Origin: Apiospora phragmitis
Lineage: Eukaryota > Ascomycota > Sordariomycetes > Amphisphaeriales > Apiosporaceae
Assembly (NCBI GenBank): GCA_038363925.1
Contig: JAQQWL010000005.1
Location: forward strand, 1,178,001 to 1,242,000
Length of the DNA stretch: 64,000 bases
Direction of reading: 5' to 3'
Program-made: the position numbers and the translations under genes
Part shown: piece after piece, positions 1 to 11,815 of the stretch
Numbering within the stretch: the stretch's first letter is position 1
How the letters are laid out: each line of letters begins with the position of its first letter
Notes under the pieces: model-generated
What the model was told of the DNA's origin: nothing
Database searches by the model: none
Seen by the model: the letters and a program-made list of their open reading frames with translations, nothing else

Positions 1-263
1 CCTCATTCCCGCCATCAAGGAGCAGCTCCGCAAGGCCCTGCGCTGGAACCTCGCCATGCCGCCCAACAGCGGCAGCGACCCCGCCACCGACGGTGTGCTG
101 AACGTGGCCGAGTTCGCGGGCGTCGAGGGCGAACTACCTCGCGGCCATGCGGCCGCTGGACGACGTCGCCTTCCTGCGCGCTCTGACTGCTGGCTTCGTC
201 GGCCTGAAGGAGCTGGCTCGCCAGTACAATGGCGCGGTTAATGACATAAATAGTAGACAATAG
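1..263 (+). CDS. 3' end of an unidentified protein gene, frameshifted
   Basis: The window opens inside a coding region. From base 2 the frame reads LIPAIKEQLRKALRWN and on to NVAEFAGVEG near base 130. The protein-like text then continues one frame over, through YLAAMRPLDDVAFLRAL and GFVGLKELARQYNG, to a TAG at 261-263. One base is therefore gained or lost near 130. I do not recognise the family. The upstream part lies outside the window, so the break may reflect a sequencing error as easily as gene decay. Confidence 0.5.
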
Positions 264-975
264 GGCTGAGAAAGTGTAAGAAGGTAAGCAGGAAGCATGA
301 AGCGTAAGCTAAGAATGAGTAGATTTAGGTAAATAAAAAGCCATGAACAATAAGTATTCCTCCGAACGAACAGCTTAAAGGCCCGTGTTATCGTGAGAGA
401 AACCATCTACCACCTAATCCCTTGTTCTGATTCTGATGTTCCGTCGACAAACCACTCAGCAAACAGTAGGCTGCATATTATGGTCTTCCTAATTGTGTCG
501 TTTCGGAAATTTGCCATCAGTTAGTGTTCCCCGAGCCGAGTCTTTGTTACACAACATCTTGCAAGTGATTCTCATTTCTAACCAGACATCCCATCCCTGT
601 CGTGATCAAGACGTAAGCAAGACCAGGGGAATCAAGGCTTACCTGCGCTCTTCCCGTTACTCCTTGCCTAGAGTGCCTAGAGTTGCTTGATTTATGCATT
701 TCTTGTTGTCTTTGGCCCCCTCGTCACATATATACATGCATTCCCGCTAGACCTGATGGCTACTGCTACGGGTCGAGACGTGAGGCTACTGGGTTAACGA
801 GTGTACCTATGTATTTAGCTAATAGCTATGTTTCCCTGGAGGGTTACATGATAAATTGCAAGCCTTTCCTTCTTTACCGGCAGCGTCGAGTGCGGGAGAG
901 AAAACCCTACCCCCTACTAAGAGGGGGGAAAACCCACACCCGCGGTCTGTCATGCCGACTTTTCGCTTTCATCCC
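264..975. other. Intergenic, nothing recognised
   Basis: This is AT-richer sequence between the partial gene and the small secreted protein gene, whose 3' end faces it. No coding frame, RNA gene or repeat could be supported. Confidence 0.5.
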
Positions 976-1437
976 TTAGTCACACTCGAGACCACCATTG
1001 ACGTCTGCGCAGTCTAAAAGCGAAGGTGTATGTTAGTTACTGTTGTCTCTGTCCTCTGCTATTGGCTGGCTGAAACAAGGAGAAGAGGCAAGTCAAGGTT
1101 GCAAAATAACAGCATAACGGAACATAGATAGTTAGTACTTACGCCCACTGAAGGTAGGGGAGCCGTTGGTGCCATCCACATAATACTTGCAGCTCGTCCC
1201 AGCCTTGTGTTGGCAGTTGTTGGGACACCGGCAAGCAGAGTCTATCATTGTAGAAATCAGCACATGAATGCTTTTCCCCCAAGAATTGGGTCAAAAAGGA
1301 AGCTCCCTCTTACACTTGTCAACGGCTATCAGGGCCGCTCGGGCACCCAGGTCGGAGCCCGTGTCAATCGCGGCGCCCATCGTCGGGGCGGCGAAGAGCA
1401 GTGTGGCGGCGGAGGCGAGGGCGGCTCAGAACAACAT
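976..1437 (-). pseudogene. Small secreted cysteine-rich protein, nonsense codon 4
   Basis: Three exons join in frame: 1437-1314, 1241-1143 and 1013-976, with GTAAG donors and TAG acceptors. They give 87 codons including the stop. The ATG at 1437 sits in a good context (CCAAAATG). It opens a hydrophobic signal-peptide-like stretch (ALASAATLLFAAPTMGAA), but codon 4 is TGA (1428-1426). The mature part has six cysteines arranged as CRCPNNC, then SCKYYV, then a late pair in HCADVNGGLECD, a layout I recognise from small secreted proteins of filamentous fungi. Intact splice sites and an intact C-terminus suggest a recent loss or a base-call error. An internal ATG at codon 20 would start after the hydrophobic core. 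Exon 3 is the least certain part. Confidence 0.55.
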
Positions 1438-4400
1438 TTTGGCTGGTAGAGTGGTCTTTTGTTAAGGAATACTTATTGATCAGGGAGACTGAATGTGCTA
1501 GGTATCAGATTGAGTGATACCTGGAGTTGTGATGAGATGCCGAGAGATTTGTATTCAGAGCTGGCCAAGACAGCCCCTTTTATACCTCGAGAGCACCCAG
1601 CATCAGGCTCGCGGAGGTATGATTGAAGAGGAAGGGGATCGGCATAAGCCATGTTTGGTATCCCTCCATGCTTCTTGTGACGTTGGTGAGTCCCAAAGGT
1701 GTACCTGTGATCTCCATGGTTATCAATGCTTTCAGAAAGCATCTCAAAGGTACCTAGAGGACTACATCAAGATATTACTCATGTCCATCCTCCCTTTCCT
1801 AACCGGGCTATCGCATTGGACTCGTTTCTTATTCAATGAAGGAAACATGATATGTTACTACAAAATACACTGCAGAATAGGACTGATGTTCCACTCAAGC
1901 AGAGTAAGCAGCGCAGTATACGAAGTATGAATACTTATAGAATGGTCTGTTTTGGACGAAGTCCTATCATATCATGTTTAATATCTAATAGTTATGCATT
2001 GCACGTACGAACCGACCAATCATGTTTGCTACTTTCTAATAATTACATATTACATTCTGTGGTACGTACGAACCTACCAATGGGATAGATTTAATAAATC
2101 ATGAAGCTGGGGAGGGAAGGAAGTCAGCGTCAGCTGACGCTTATAAAGCGTCTTCCTCTCCCGGCCTCTTTATTTATCCTATAAGAGGCTCGCAATTCAC
2201 GGGGCAAATCCCTACGATCAAGTATTGACTGTCTGCACGTTTAATAAGACGAGGGAGAAGAAAGAGAACAGGTGACAGGAGCCCAGAAGGCCTATATAAG
2301 CCTGAAGACCTGGCCTGATAATGAGTGACCCAGCCTTACTACGAATGACCGTGATAGCCTCTGGGGAGGATAGTGCGGCAGAGTGCAGCTGTTTATTGCA
2401 GCCAAATGGAGACGATGCCGCTTGAAGAGAGGCGTTAGTAAATTGAAGGAGGACCTTTCTCACCGGTTCTTGATCGTTATTAGTGACAAAAGACCAGAGT
2501 AATGACGTGCTGCCGCACCACGCCCCCGTAGCTAGCCTCGTAGCCTTCTTCATGTTCGGCAGGCTGGGGTATATTACTGTTTAGTAGCACTTCTGAACGA
2601 GCTTTTTGTGGGTGTTTTCCTAGGCTTTCCCAACCGCGACTTCGGAAGACGTCTCCGAGACTTGGTATCTGTGACGACCTGTGACATGGGCTTAGATGAG
2701 CGAGGGCCGGTGGAGTGAAGACTAAATTTATGCCGAACTAATGATTTCGGATGCAGGTGCAGAGAAAGAAAGAACAGTATTAGTCGCGTTGTGAGTGCTT
2801 GAGTAGACCAATACATGGCCAGGATCGGTTGTGGAGATTGATGTTGAAATGCTCCGAACCAGTACTTGGCCAGTTTGTTTTCGGGCTATAATAAAGTACA
2901 TACAGTAATCTTGAGGCATCCACTACCTACATTAGCCAAGTACTTACTTAAACGGTAGGTACTTGGTGGTCAGCAATTGAGCTGACTCTTTTAGCTGAGA
3001 ACACCTCTCTTTCACACAGGGAGATGCAAAGCCGGATGGAAACCGAACTGAGATCGACACCGACGCATTGAATTTGAAGGATTAATGTGACTAACCAATG
3101 ACAGGCGCCCAAACTCGCCGCACACAGTGCAGTTCATCCTTGCTGACCAAAATGCGGTATTTGCACCCGGCGAAATGCAGTGTCAGCCACTCACCGAGAG
3201 CAAGGCAATGGAGGCTTTGGCATACTCGCTCCTGGCTTTTCCCGTGTCAGCACAATCCACCATTCATTCTAGACTCCTTTTGGCCGCGGCCCTGATCAGA
3301 ACGAAAGAAATGGTGAAGAGGGGAACCCGGAAGGTCTAGAGTAAGCATGGCCTGCTTTCTTTCTATTTCAAGCACACCCCTTCGTTCAGAGTGCGTCGGG
3401 TGACTACAGCAGCTTGATACAGTCGAAGAAAGTGTCGCAGCCACATGGTTCATATCATATTAATATTTCTTACGCTCCTCGCTTAGACCATGCCTCTTTT
3501 TTTTTCTATTGCTTATTATGAAATCAATTCACGGCGTAACTCACCACAAACAAGCTGTAACTAGCCGTATTTTTGGCAGGTATAGGAGTCAGAAGTAGAG
3601 AGAACGGCAATGGGGCTTCAAAGACGGCAGCCTCAACATAGGGACTTACTCAGCCTTACTCCGTATAGCCAGGACTGTTTCAGGGGAGCGCGGGCGGAAG
3701 ATAATAATGAATTCACCACACACAAAATGCCGCGACCCACTCATATGTCGTTCTTGCTCACCGAGTATTGATCTCCAGTGCCGAGGAGTGCTGATAGTAT
3801 CTCGAATCCCGCCGCTGGCCTCGTTGTTTGTATAGAGGTAGTGAAGACTATGCCTGCCGCGGCTGGAACCATCCGCTCGTCGACATTTTATTTCGCGATC
3901 CGATTGAAGCCAAAGAGGCTACTGTCTCTCATCAATACTAAATGCTAGGTATATACTCCGTACTCAGGGATCGATGGGTACGGTGGTACGACGAGAGGTC
4001 CATGCACATCTGTACAGAGCGAGCAGGTCGCGCGGGTGGTCAGGATGGCCTGCAGTGGTGCAACGGCTTGAAGAGCTTAGGCAATCGACGATAGATACGG
4101 ATATAGGTTCGCGCAAGGCCAATGTTGTACTTAAATAACTATTTAAGCCGAAATGTAATGGGAGCGAATAGTCGCTCAGTGTTTGGCTGCACCCCATTGG
4201 GTCATTAGGCAATGAAATCTCCCAGTAAGGTCACGTATAGTCATGTCTCAAGGAAGGCAATTGCCAATGGAGGCAGGGTTACTGAATTAAGAGTGAAACT
4301 GTTGAGAACCAGTGATTCGGATTGAGATAATGAACATAAGTATCGGTCACGTCGGCGTTGGATATTGTATAGACAGACCAATGTGAAGACAAAGAGCGGG

Positions 4401-5741
4401 TGGGGGTTCGGCGACAGTCAAGCAGCTTCCAGCACCACCTACGGTTTCATGGGCATGTTTTTAGGCTCGGAATGTGTCCTGAGGCAGCCACCACCTTTCC
4501 TCCAAATTCTTAAAAGTGCAAAGGGCGCCGAACTTTTTCTCCTCTCTTCTTCCAACATTCCTCGCACAGCACAAATTTCGGTCGAAACCAACCCTTGCTG
4601 CGGATTGATTAATTGCAATTAAAACTACAGCAGACGCTCACCCGACGCATATGCAATGTTTGAGCCGTCAGTGCATCTCAGCTAAGCCTGGTCCCTTGCT
4701 GAATAAAACGCCGTATTTTGCAATGGAATTTGAGGAGTGGCAGCCACTCTTCCGAGATGCGGGTAATAAGGCAGGCTCACGACATCCTTTTGCCAGCCAC
4801 GTCAAGACATGCCCGGATCCCAGCCTGCCTCAGATACGCCTCCCTTTTGTCTGCGACTCGGATACTCGCCAGGGCTTTTGCTATGGACGCCGTCTCAATG
4901 ATCGATTGGCTATGCCTTTTCTTTTCCCCCCACGATCTGGCTTTCGCCTCCAGCTTCAAGCCACTGCCGAGACTAGTAATTGGTCGCGGCACCGATAAGA
5001 AAAAGTGTCGGCTGGGCAGGCATTTTACCAGGCTGGCTCGGAGCTGAGCGGCATTTTGCATTCTTCATCCGCCACAAGCCATAAGCCATACGCTCACCCC
5101 GTGCACCCGAGTATTTGGCCCTCTACTATCAATACCCCTCCACCGGAAGAGCCGTCGGCTGGTTACACGGGCCTCATGCAGCCTGTTAATACTGCGACAT
5201 CACCAAGCACTTGTCCAATCAGAAGACTAGGCAATGCCACACCGGTTTGGAAATGGTGGAAGTGATGTCTTGAATGGGTGTAGGTCTTCAATCTCACATT
5301 CCCGAGGGTAGCCTTGGTTCACATTCCATGTCGAAGTACGGAGTAAGTCGCCCGCCCCCATACTTCCTTCAGGAGTCAGGGGGGCCTCATCCCTTGAGCC
5401 CTACTTCTGCCACTCCCCTTTTCCAGGGATTGACGCTGCTCTTTCAATTGACCTTTAACTTTCTTTCCCAAATACACTTGCCCTCTGTCTCGTGAAATTG
5501 GCCTAGATGCTGTTCGTTGCGCCGATGTGATACTGAAACCGGACATTGCCGAAATCGTCCATTACCCGTTTCTCTGTCGAATTCCCTTCGCCTCACAATA
5601 GCGTGTTTTGGCCTGGTTTGCTTTCGATAAGTACGTCCAGGCGAGCTGCCTTGACGCGACTTCATCCCAACGGAACACAGAACGTTGGAGTACTTCACCG
5701 GCTGCCAATGCGCCCGACTGGATTGAGCACCATCCCTAGTG
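1438..5741. other. Long intergenic stretch with a palindrome and weak repeats
   Basis: No convincing gene was found in about 4.3 kb. Two diverged copies of a motif containing ACGTACGAACC and ACCAAT lie at 2001-2020 and 2061-2081. A perfect 16-bp palindrome lies at 2126-2141, followed by TTATAAAGCG. Open frames here are short, lack splice logic and resemble no family known to me. The last few hundred bases before 5742 should hold the kinase promoter. Confidence 0.4.
2126..2141. repeat. 16-bp perfect palindrome
   Basis: AGCGTCAGCTGACGCT reads the same on both strands. It is flanked by purine-rich sequence (2111-2122) and by pyrimidine-rich sequence (from 2150) that is partly its complement. 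It could be the end of a decayed inverted-repeat transposon or a protein-binding palindrome. No element body was recognised. Confidence 0.4.
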
Positions 5742-6841
5742 ATGCCATTACCAACCAAGCCCTTTCCGAGCCAATGGGACGGTAACGTATACGGACTCAC
5801 AGCCATTGGGCAGGGCGGAGCTGCCATTGTCTTCTCCGTCGACGAGTACAGAGCGATCAAGGTGCCTATCCCTTCGGCGTTCGGTCTCCAGGCCATTGCG
5901 CAGGAGCGCGAGATCTACCGGCGCTTCATGGAGCAATCGGAATCGGCCTACGTGATCGCCTGCTACGACCCGAAACACGGCTCCGGGGTGCTGCTGGAAA
6001 AATGCGTCGGATCCGTTCGAGACCGCTTGCGCCAGATGCACCAAAGAGACAATGGATACCCATTGGTTGGCAGTGAAGATGCTTTGGCACTTGCTGGTCG
6101 TTGGGCCTACCAAGCCGCACAGGGTCTTGCGTATATACATAGTCATGGGGTTATTCAAGCTGACGGTGCGTAAAATAGCTTCCCTATATCATCTACTATT
6201 GACTCAAAGATGCCAAAGTTGGTTGCCATAATATGCTACTCGACAGACATGGTAACCTCAAACTCGCCGACTTCTCGGGCTCGAGCATCGAAAATACCTA
6301 CCGAGCCCTGGTGACATACGACCTCCGAAGTCGCCTGTCGAACTTTGGCGAGCCCGACAAGGCCTCCGACCTATTTGCTCTGGGCTGCGCCATCTACGAA
6401 ATGGCCACCGGGCACCTCCCGTACCACTACCTACCATCCAAGCAAGTTCAACAGAAGCTCTTTCGAAAAGTCTTCCCAAGCCTGGAGCATCTCGAGCGCC
6501 GCGCTCCCGAAATTGCTGAAGCAATCAGAGGCTGCTGGAATGTGAAGGCACAGGACGGGTTCAAGTGCGCCGAAGACGTCGTTCGAGTCCTAGATATACG
6601 TTACAATACTACTCAACATCAGGCTGACATTTCAGCCAATGTTGAGGAAATGGATACAGTGCCACACAAGAAGGGCAGGCCAGTGTTAACGACAAAGCCC
6701 ATTCGTTCCCCGAAAAGCAGGAACAATGAAGAGAAGAGGAGGCATCATCGTAGTAAGGGGCGCCGTGAGGATAAATCCTCAAAGCATACTTGGCAAGACA
6801 GGGTTTTCTCTATGTGCGGCTTTTTACCATTTAGGAAATAA
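5742..6841 (+). CDS. Fungal serine/threonine protein kinase-like protein
   Basis: Two exons (5742-6165 and 6219-6841) join at a 53-bp intron to give 348 residues. Visible kinase features are the glycine loop GQGGAAIVF, the VAIK-type lysine in YRAIKVP, an alpha-C glutamate in AQEREIYRRF, the catalytic segment QADVGCHNMLLD with Asp and Asn in place, and the metal-binding Asp in KLADFSGSSI. The DFG glycine is serine, and the HRD motif is replaced by HGVIQAD. I know both departures from a large Pezizomycotina kinase family that reads H-A-D-x-G-C-H-N. A basic tail (KSRNNEEKRRHHRSKGRR) follows the domain. The acceptor at 6218 was chosen because it restores ADVGCHN. ATG 5742 is the first in-frame start. 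The gene looks intact and stands alone; its substrate is unknown. Confidence 0.85.
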
Positions 6842-6990
6842 TCAATTCACTACGAAATCTTTTACCTTATCTAGAAGCAAACTCGTCCAAACTCAACCTT
6901 AATCAAGAGACGATGCAAGGATCAGGTTTCTGCTGTTTCTGTTTCAAGGTTAGCCAGGCTGATCAGCTCAGCGAGTATGTGTGAAATAGC

Positions 6991-8266
6991 TCATTTTCTC
7001 ACCTTCTTGGACTCCCTGTGGCGCCGGTGACCATTGTCGTCCCCTTGTCCTCTCTCCTGTCGCCGCCGCCCGTTTCCAGTATCCCCTGATCGTCTATGGC
7101 CACCATGACCTCTCGGTCTCCTATCCGACGGTCGCATTCTGGATGGCGGTCCCCTAGCTTGACCATGTACGCAGGGGTCCTCTCTAGTTGTCCCACTTCC
7201 GGTCTAATGAGTAGAGGGCAATCAGTAATAGCACGTTAGGAGGGGGCTCTGTGTAAATGGTACACGGGTTACTCACAGGATGGTGAGGCTGGGTGTCGGG
7301 TGGAGGCTCGAGAGTTCCGTTGTTGTGGCCATTGCGATTAGTTTGCTCTGCCCCGTTGCTGGCAGGACTACTCCATGGGTGCTGACAAAACAGGATTAGT
7401 TCCTGGACTCATTGGGTCACATCGAATCATTTTGGACCAACCACTAGCTTCGAGTTCAATGCCTCCTTCTCGGCTGTCTTTATAGCTTCACACACTGGGC
7501 AGTCTATGGTGGCTGGAGTGTATATGCGGTCGCGAGGGTGGTCCGGGTTATAACCCAACACAGGCTGCATCTCCTGGCAATGTCGTTTCTCGGGTGGATC
7601 GTGTGATTCGTTATTGGCATGGGCCTCAGGACACTGGAAGATGAGGGTTTCTTCGATCAGGTGGGGTTGGTTAGGTTCTCCAGCATCTGCTTCTGCCCCA
7701 GGTTCCGCCAGTTCGTGCGGTTCGTCCTGGTGTTCAGCTCCCCTGTTTGCGAAGATTCTGTCAAGGCCGAAGAGCTGGCGCAGTGGTATTGGTCTTCCTG
7801 TACCGTGCGCCCTGACTGGTTCACCTGGTGGTACGTCTTCTGCGCCTTGGTGCCCAATTCCTGCCTCGTCATCTCCGTCGGGCTCCAATTCTACCAGCTT
7901 GCATCGAAGGTAAACATGATAGCGGACTCGGTATTGACACATGGCTTCGAATCAGACGGCGCATTGGTGGTGATTGGTGTAAGCCAGGTTACTTGGCCCA
8001 GGAGAGGCTTCATGGCTCGAGGCTGCAGAGCGACTCGGGCATTAAATACATGATGGCTATGATGATACATGGCGCCCGGAGCCTTCAGCTGGTGAGGCTC
8101 TGCCCTGCTTCTGCCCGTCAGACATCTCAAAGACTGCCTCGCGAGCAGTTCTGTTATCTTGCTCCCAGCGTTGCAGCTTCTTGGCATTGCGCCTTCTCAA
8201 CCACCACACCGAGGAAACAACCACTTTGCTGCTTCTCTGGAGTAGCGACATGATGACCACCACCAT
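6991..8266 (-). CDS. Uncertain multi-exon hypothetical protein
   Basis: ATG 8266 opens a frame with a hydrophobic start (MVVVIMSLLQRSSKVVVSSV) and then basic sequence. From about 7942 to 7430 another frame reads like a real acidic protein (LVELEPDGDDEAGIGHQ, later CQEMQPVLGYNPDHPRDR and TIDCPVCEAIKTAEKEAL). A well-formed intron lies at 7276-7204 (GTGAGT donor, ACTCATTAG acceptor). It joins a Pro/Asn-rich exon to an arginine/glycine-rich end (RRSGDTGNGRRRQERGQ) that stops at 6991. A second acceptor with an upstream branch-like ACTAAT (TTTTGTCAG, near 7385) supports one more exon. I could not join the first two exons in one frame. The family is unknown; the N-terminus may be a membrane anchor. 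Confidence 0.4.
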
Positions 8267-9528
8267 AAGCAACCCGGTGTGGTCGGCTTGGTAGAGGCAC
8301 TCACTCACTCACTCAACGCCAGCTTTTGGGGGCGTGACATTCGGCATATGGGCTGGCCAATAGGAACGGCGTTGTATGCCGGAAGATTGCGAATCCCTGG
8401 AAAAGGGGGGTACGATAATGCCACAGGAGGTATGTGCCTTCGATCTCGTCAGCCGCAATCTCGTCTTTCCATAGACCGGCTAGGCCTTTTTTCACAACAG
8501 ACCCGACATCCGGGGTTCGTTTATGCACGTCATCGGATCACCAGGCTCAGCTCCGAGAACTCGAGAACCTCACCTCATCAAGATAAGACTACTGCATCTC
8601 TGAACTACATAGACGCCACTCATGCTAGGCGTTCCAAATCAAGCAGAGTTGTCGTGACTGGCATTCGGTGAGAGCACTTCAATGCCACTTACGCATGCCA
8701 ATGCGCCCCTTCGCGTTGCTACAATGTTGGTTGGCGAGAAAACATTGAAAAAAAGAATGCATGACATCTTACCTACCATGAAACATTGGTAAAATGTATC
8801 GCAGATGAGGGCAGTTATATTGTCCTTCTCGACTTCGGTTCGAGGCCAGGCTGGCCCAGCGGACACAAAAGACCCAAGAGGCGCCTGACACCTCAACATA
8901 ATTCATCCGAGAATATATGCTTAGGTAAAGATACATTAAACCCTGAAGTGAGAAACGAATCTTCTGACGACCTAATCCATAACTCTCTATACTTGTCTAT
9001 CAACATCAGTGCGAACAACTTTATCTGGCGGTTTGCTTCAATACGGCAACATCGCGGATCTAAACCCACCACGCACCAGGTATTAGAAGCTAAGATTGGA
9101 TCACGTTGGCCGAAGCGACGAAATATCTCCGAAGTTCCAAAAACGCACGCAACAGTGATCAGGCACGGCCCCGGGTTTCGGTAAGAAATGCCGGCGACTC
9201 CACCGCCCACCACTATCCGGAGTGGACGCTAGCCGATCTATACTATTTCTATACTATTATCCACAAAACCTTATTACGCGTGAGGTATACGACATACAAT
9301 GGACATCCATTATAGCCGTTGTTGCAGCACTAAATAGTTAGACCGAGCTGTAGCTACATGTAGTTTTGTTTTTCTCCCGGTTCGGAATCGAACCAAGGTT
9401 GCCAAGTGCAATGCGCCATTTCTAGTCTATAAGGGTATGAGGTCCCGTACCGGCATCGATTAAGTGTCTCGCGCAATACATTGGCTTGTTTGCTAAGCTT
9501 TTAGCAACTCTCAAGTGAAGCTTACGCA
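8267..9528. other. Intergenic with a tRNA-like remnant
   Basis: No gene could be supported. Near 9378-9400 on the minus strand is a perfect RNA polymerase III B-box (GGTTCGATTCC). It lacks a matching A-box and paired arms, so it is a degenerate tRNA or a trace of a tRNA-derived short interspersed element, not a working tRNA. Confidence 0.45.
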
Positions 9529-11058
9529 ACGAGACTCTCAACACAAGCACTTTTGGCATCTGTGCCATTGCCGCCCCTGAGCGATGCCGCCCCTGCTGCC
9601 ACTGCCAGCAATGTCACGGCGTCAAGATCCTACACTAACCCCATCTTGCCGGGGTGACACTCGGACCCGAGCTGCGGGTTCGTCGCCGAGGATCCTTACA
9701 ACAACACGGCTTTCTGCACGATGTCGACCTTCATGGCGTTCCCCGGCAACCCCATCTACGCGACCCGGGACCTGACGACCTGGACGCTCGCGAGCCACGG
9801 CATCAACCGCGCGGCCCAGCAGTTTCCCCGAGCTCCGCACGGCCACGGCAGCACCGAGAGCCCCCATTTCTACCGCAAGGACGGATGGTACTACCTCCTG
9901 GTAGCCGAGGGCGGCACGCAGCTGAACCATAGCGCGAACCTGGCGCGGTCCCGGACGCTAGCCCCGAATGCGACATGGAAACCTTGCCCGAACAACCCGC
10001 TCGTCTCTAGCAGCGGCACGGATGCCTACTTCCAGACCGTTGGGCATGCCGACCCGTTCCAAGACGGCGCGGGCAACTGGTGGGGCATCGCTCTTTCCAC
10101 GCACGGGGGACTGGAGCTGTACAACGACTTGATCTTCCCCATGGGCCGCGAGACGGTGCTGTATCTCGTCTCGTGGCGGGAGTGGCCGGTCGCAGAACAG
10201 GTCCGTGGCAGCATGACCGGACCGCTGCCAGCCAGCGCAGAGGCTGTTATCGAGGGTTCTGGTCCCGTAGTCGGCGAGGCCGACGCTGTCGACTTCGCGC
10301 TGGGCACCTCGATCCCCATTGGATCTAATTACTGGCGCGCCCCCTTCGACGCCAACACATCTGCCATATTCGACGAAAACGATCATGCCAATACGCTGCG
10401 CATCACTGCCTCGCGCGCCAACCTCACAGCCGATGCAGCCTTCAACGCAAGCATCGAGGGCCTGAGCGCCGTCTTCCGCGGACAGGAACACAGCTACTTA
10501 AACTTCAGCGTGGACCTTCACCTACCCACAGATAGTGCTGACCGCGTCGAGGGCGACGAGCTCGGCGTCTCAAACTTCTTGAACCAGGACCAGTACGTCG
10601 ATATAGGGATTGTGTATCTGCCCCCGCAGCAGAAGAGCAACATCACTGGCTCCCGCAAGACCACCAGCCTGCAGCCGTACTTCCGCGTGAGGGCGCACTC
10701 GGTCCGCTACGCGCCGGTGCCCAAGCTCATCATCACGCCCGTGCCGAGTGCACGGCTGAAGAGCGACGAAGACGCGGTCGTTCGCCTGCGGATCTCACCA
10801 CGCAACGACAGTTATTACGAAGTCTTCGCCAGCCAAGACGGCGATGATGGAGCAGAAGCCACGTCGCTGGCCGTCTACACCACGGCCCTCCTCTCGGGCG
10901 ACGGGGCAGGGACCGGTGGACTCTTGGGCGTCTACGCGACGACCAATGGCGGCAACCAAACGTTTGGCGCATACTTTGGCAGGTGGCGGTATGAATCCGT
11001 GGCGCAGGTCATTGACTATGGCGTCATTGTGCCTGTGAATGGGAAAGCACCTGCTTAA
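9529..11058 (+). pseudogene. Decayed GH43 glycosidase (beta-xylosidase/arabinofuranosidase type)
   Basis: One frame runs from a signal-peptide-like start to TAA at 11058. Family marks are NPILPG, DPSC (the blade-1 catalytic Asp), FPGNPIYATRDLTTW, ESPHFYRKDGWYYLL (the general-acid Glu region), VGHADPFQDGAGNWW, and a C-terminal beta-sandwich of about 240 residues. Four lesions are visible. The expected start is ACG (9529-9531). A TGA at 9655-9657 stands where the family has the Trp of NPVLPGWHSDPSC. The segment between HGINRAAQQFP and TESPHFYR lacks roughly 100 residues, including the region of the second catalytic Asp. No later ATG before 9721 restores a secreted protein. The ATG at 9721 could at most give a cytoplasmic fragment. 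The intact enzyme would have been secreted and acted on plant cell-wall xylan or arabinan. Confidence 0.8.
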
Positions 11059-11302
11059 TGTTGCGTCATGTATTGCAGGAAAAATAACTCAGTTTGATTC
11101 ATAGCGGACATATTTCTTTTCCTGCTCCGGAACCATGGTAACTACATTTTGACCACCGAACATAAATTATGTCACTTGGCGAAAACCCAATTCTCCGGCT
11201 TTTAGACCAGGGGAGACCACCCACGCTCCCGCACAAACCCCATTCATCAATATCCCTTCATATTCCTAAATATCCAATCCGCCCCAAGTGACAACAAGAT
11301 TC

Positions 11303-11815
11303 TCATGGCGTAGCAGTCGTCGCCGCACAAGCCCAAGTCGTCCGCGTCGACGGCACCACCGCCGTGCTGACAGTGTGGTGCCCCCCGAGCGGGCAGCGCG
11401 GCACGTAGTACGTCAGCGAGAGCGGCGCCATGACGGCGGCCGTGCCGTCCACCCCCGTTCCCAGAGAGCAGGCGCCGCAGTCGGCGGTGCTCGTGACCAT
11501 GGTGGACGTGGTCCAGGTGGTGCGGCCGCAGACGTGCGAGTAGAAGCGCGTTGACAGGACGGGCGTGCAGACGCCCGCCGCCGTGTCCGTGAGGACCGAG
11601 ACCGACCCGACGGGCCAGGCGGGGTCGCAGAAGGGGTCCGGGGCGCAGGGATCGACGGGGTCGGTGGGCGCCGTGGCAGCGGCGGCGCCGGGGATAACTT
11701 CAGACGTCGGGACCGCCGCAGTGGCTCGGGGTTGCACTTCTGGCGCGATGATGGCTGCCAGGGCGCCTGAGGTTAGGTACAGTCCGAAAACCGCTACCGA
11801 GGCGGAGAAATGCAT
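11303..11815 (-). CDS. Secreted cysteine-containing hypothetical protein
   Basis: This is a single exon of 170 residues from ATG 11815. An upstream in-frame ATG at 11893 would put a long polar stretch before the hydrophobic segment. The chosen start gives a clean signal peptide (MHFSASVAVFGLYLTSGALA). The mature protein is rich in Ala, Thr, Pro and Val. It has cysteines in DPCAPDPFCD, GVCTP, HVCG, DCGAC, RCPLGG and WACA. I do not recognise the family. It lies tail-to-tail with the GH43 remnant. The extreme C-terminus is GC-rich and repetitive, so its exact end is plausible but not proven. Confidence 0.6.
   Translation of the reverse strand: MHFSASVAVFGLYLTSGALAAIIAPEVQPRATAAVPTSEVIPGAAAATAPTDPVDPCAPDPFCDPAWPVGSVSVLTDTAAGVCTPVLSTRFYSHVCGRTTWTTSTMVTSTADCGACSLGTGVDGTAAVMAPLSLTYYVPRCPLGGHHTVSTAVVPSTRTTWACAATTATP

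Noticed and set aside
9378..9400. tRNA gene suggested by a perfect B-box
   Set aside because: No A-box, and the acceptor and anticodon arms do not pair. Treated as a remnant.
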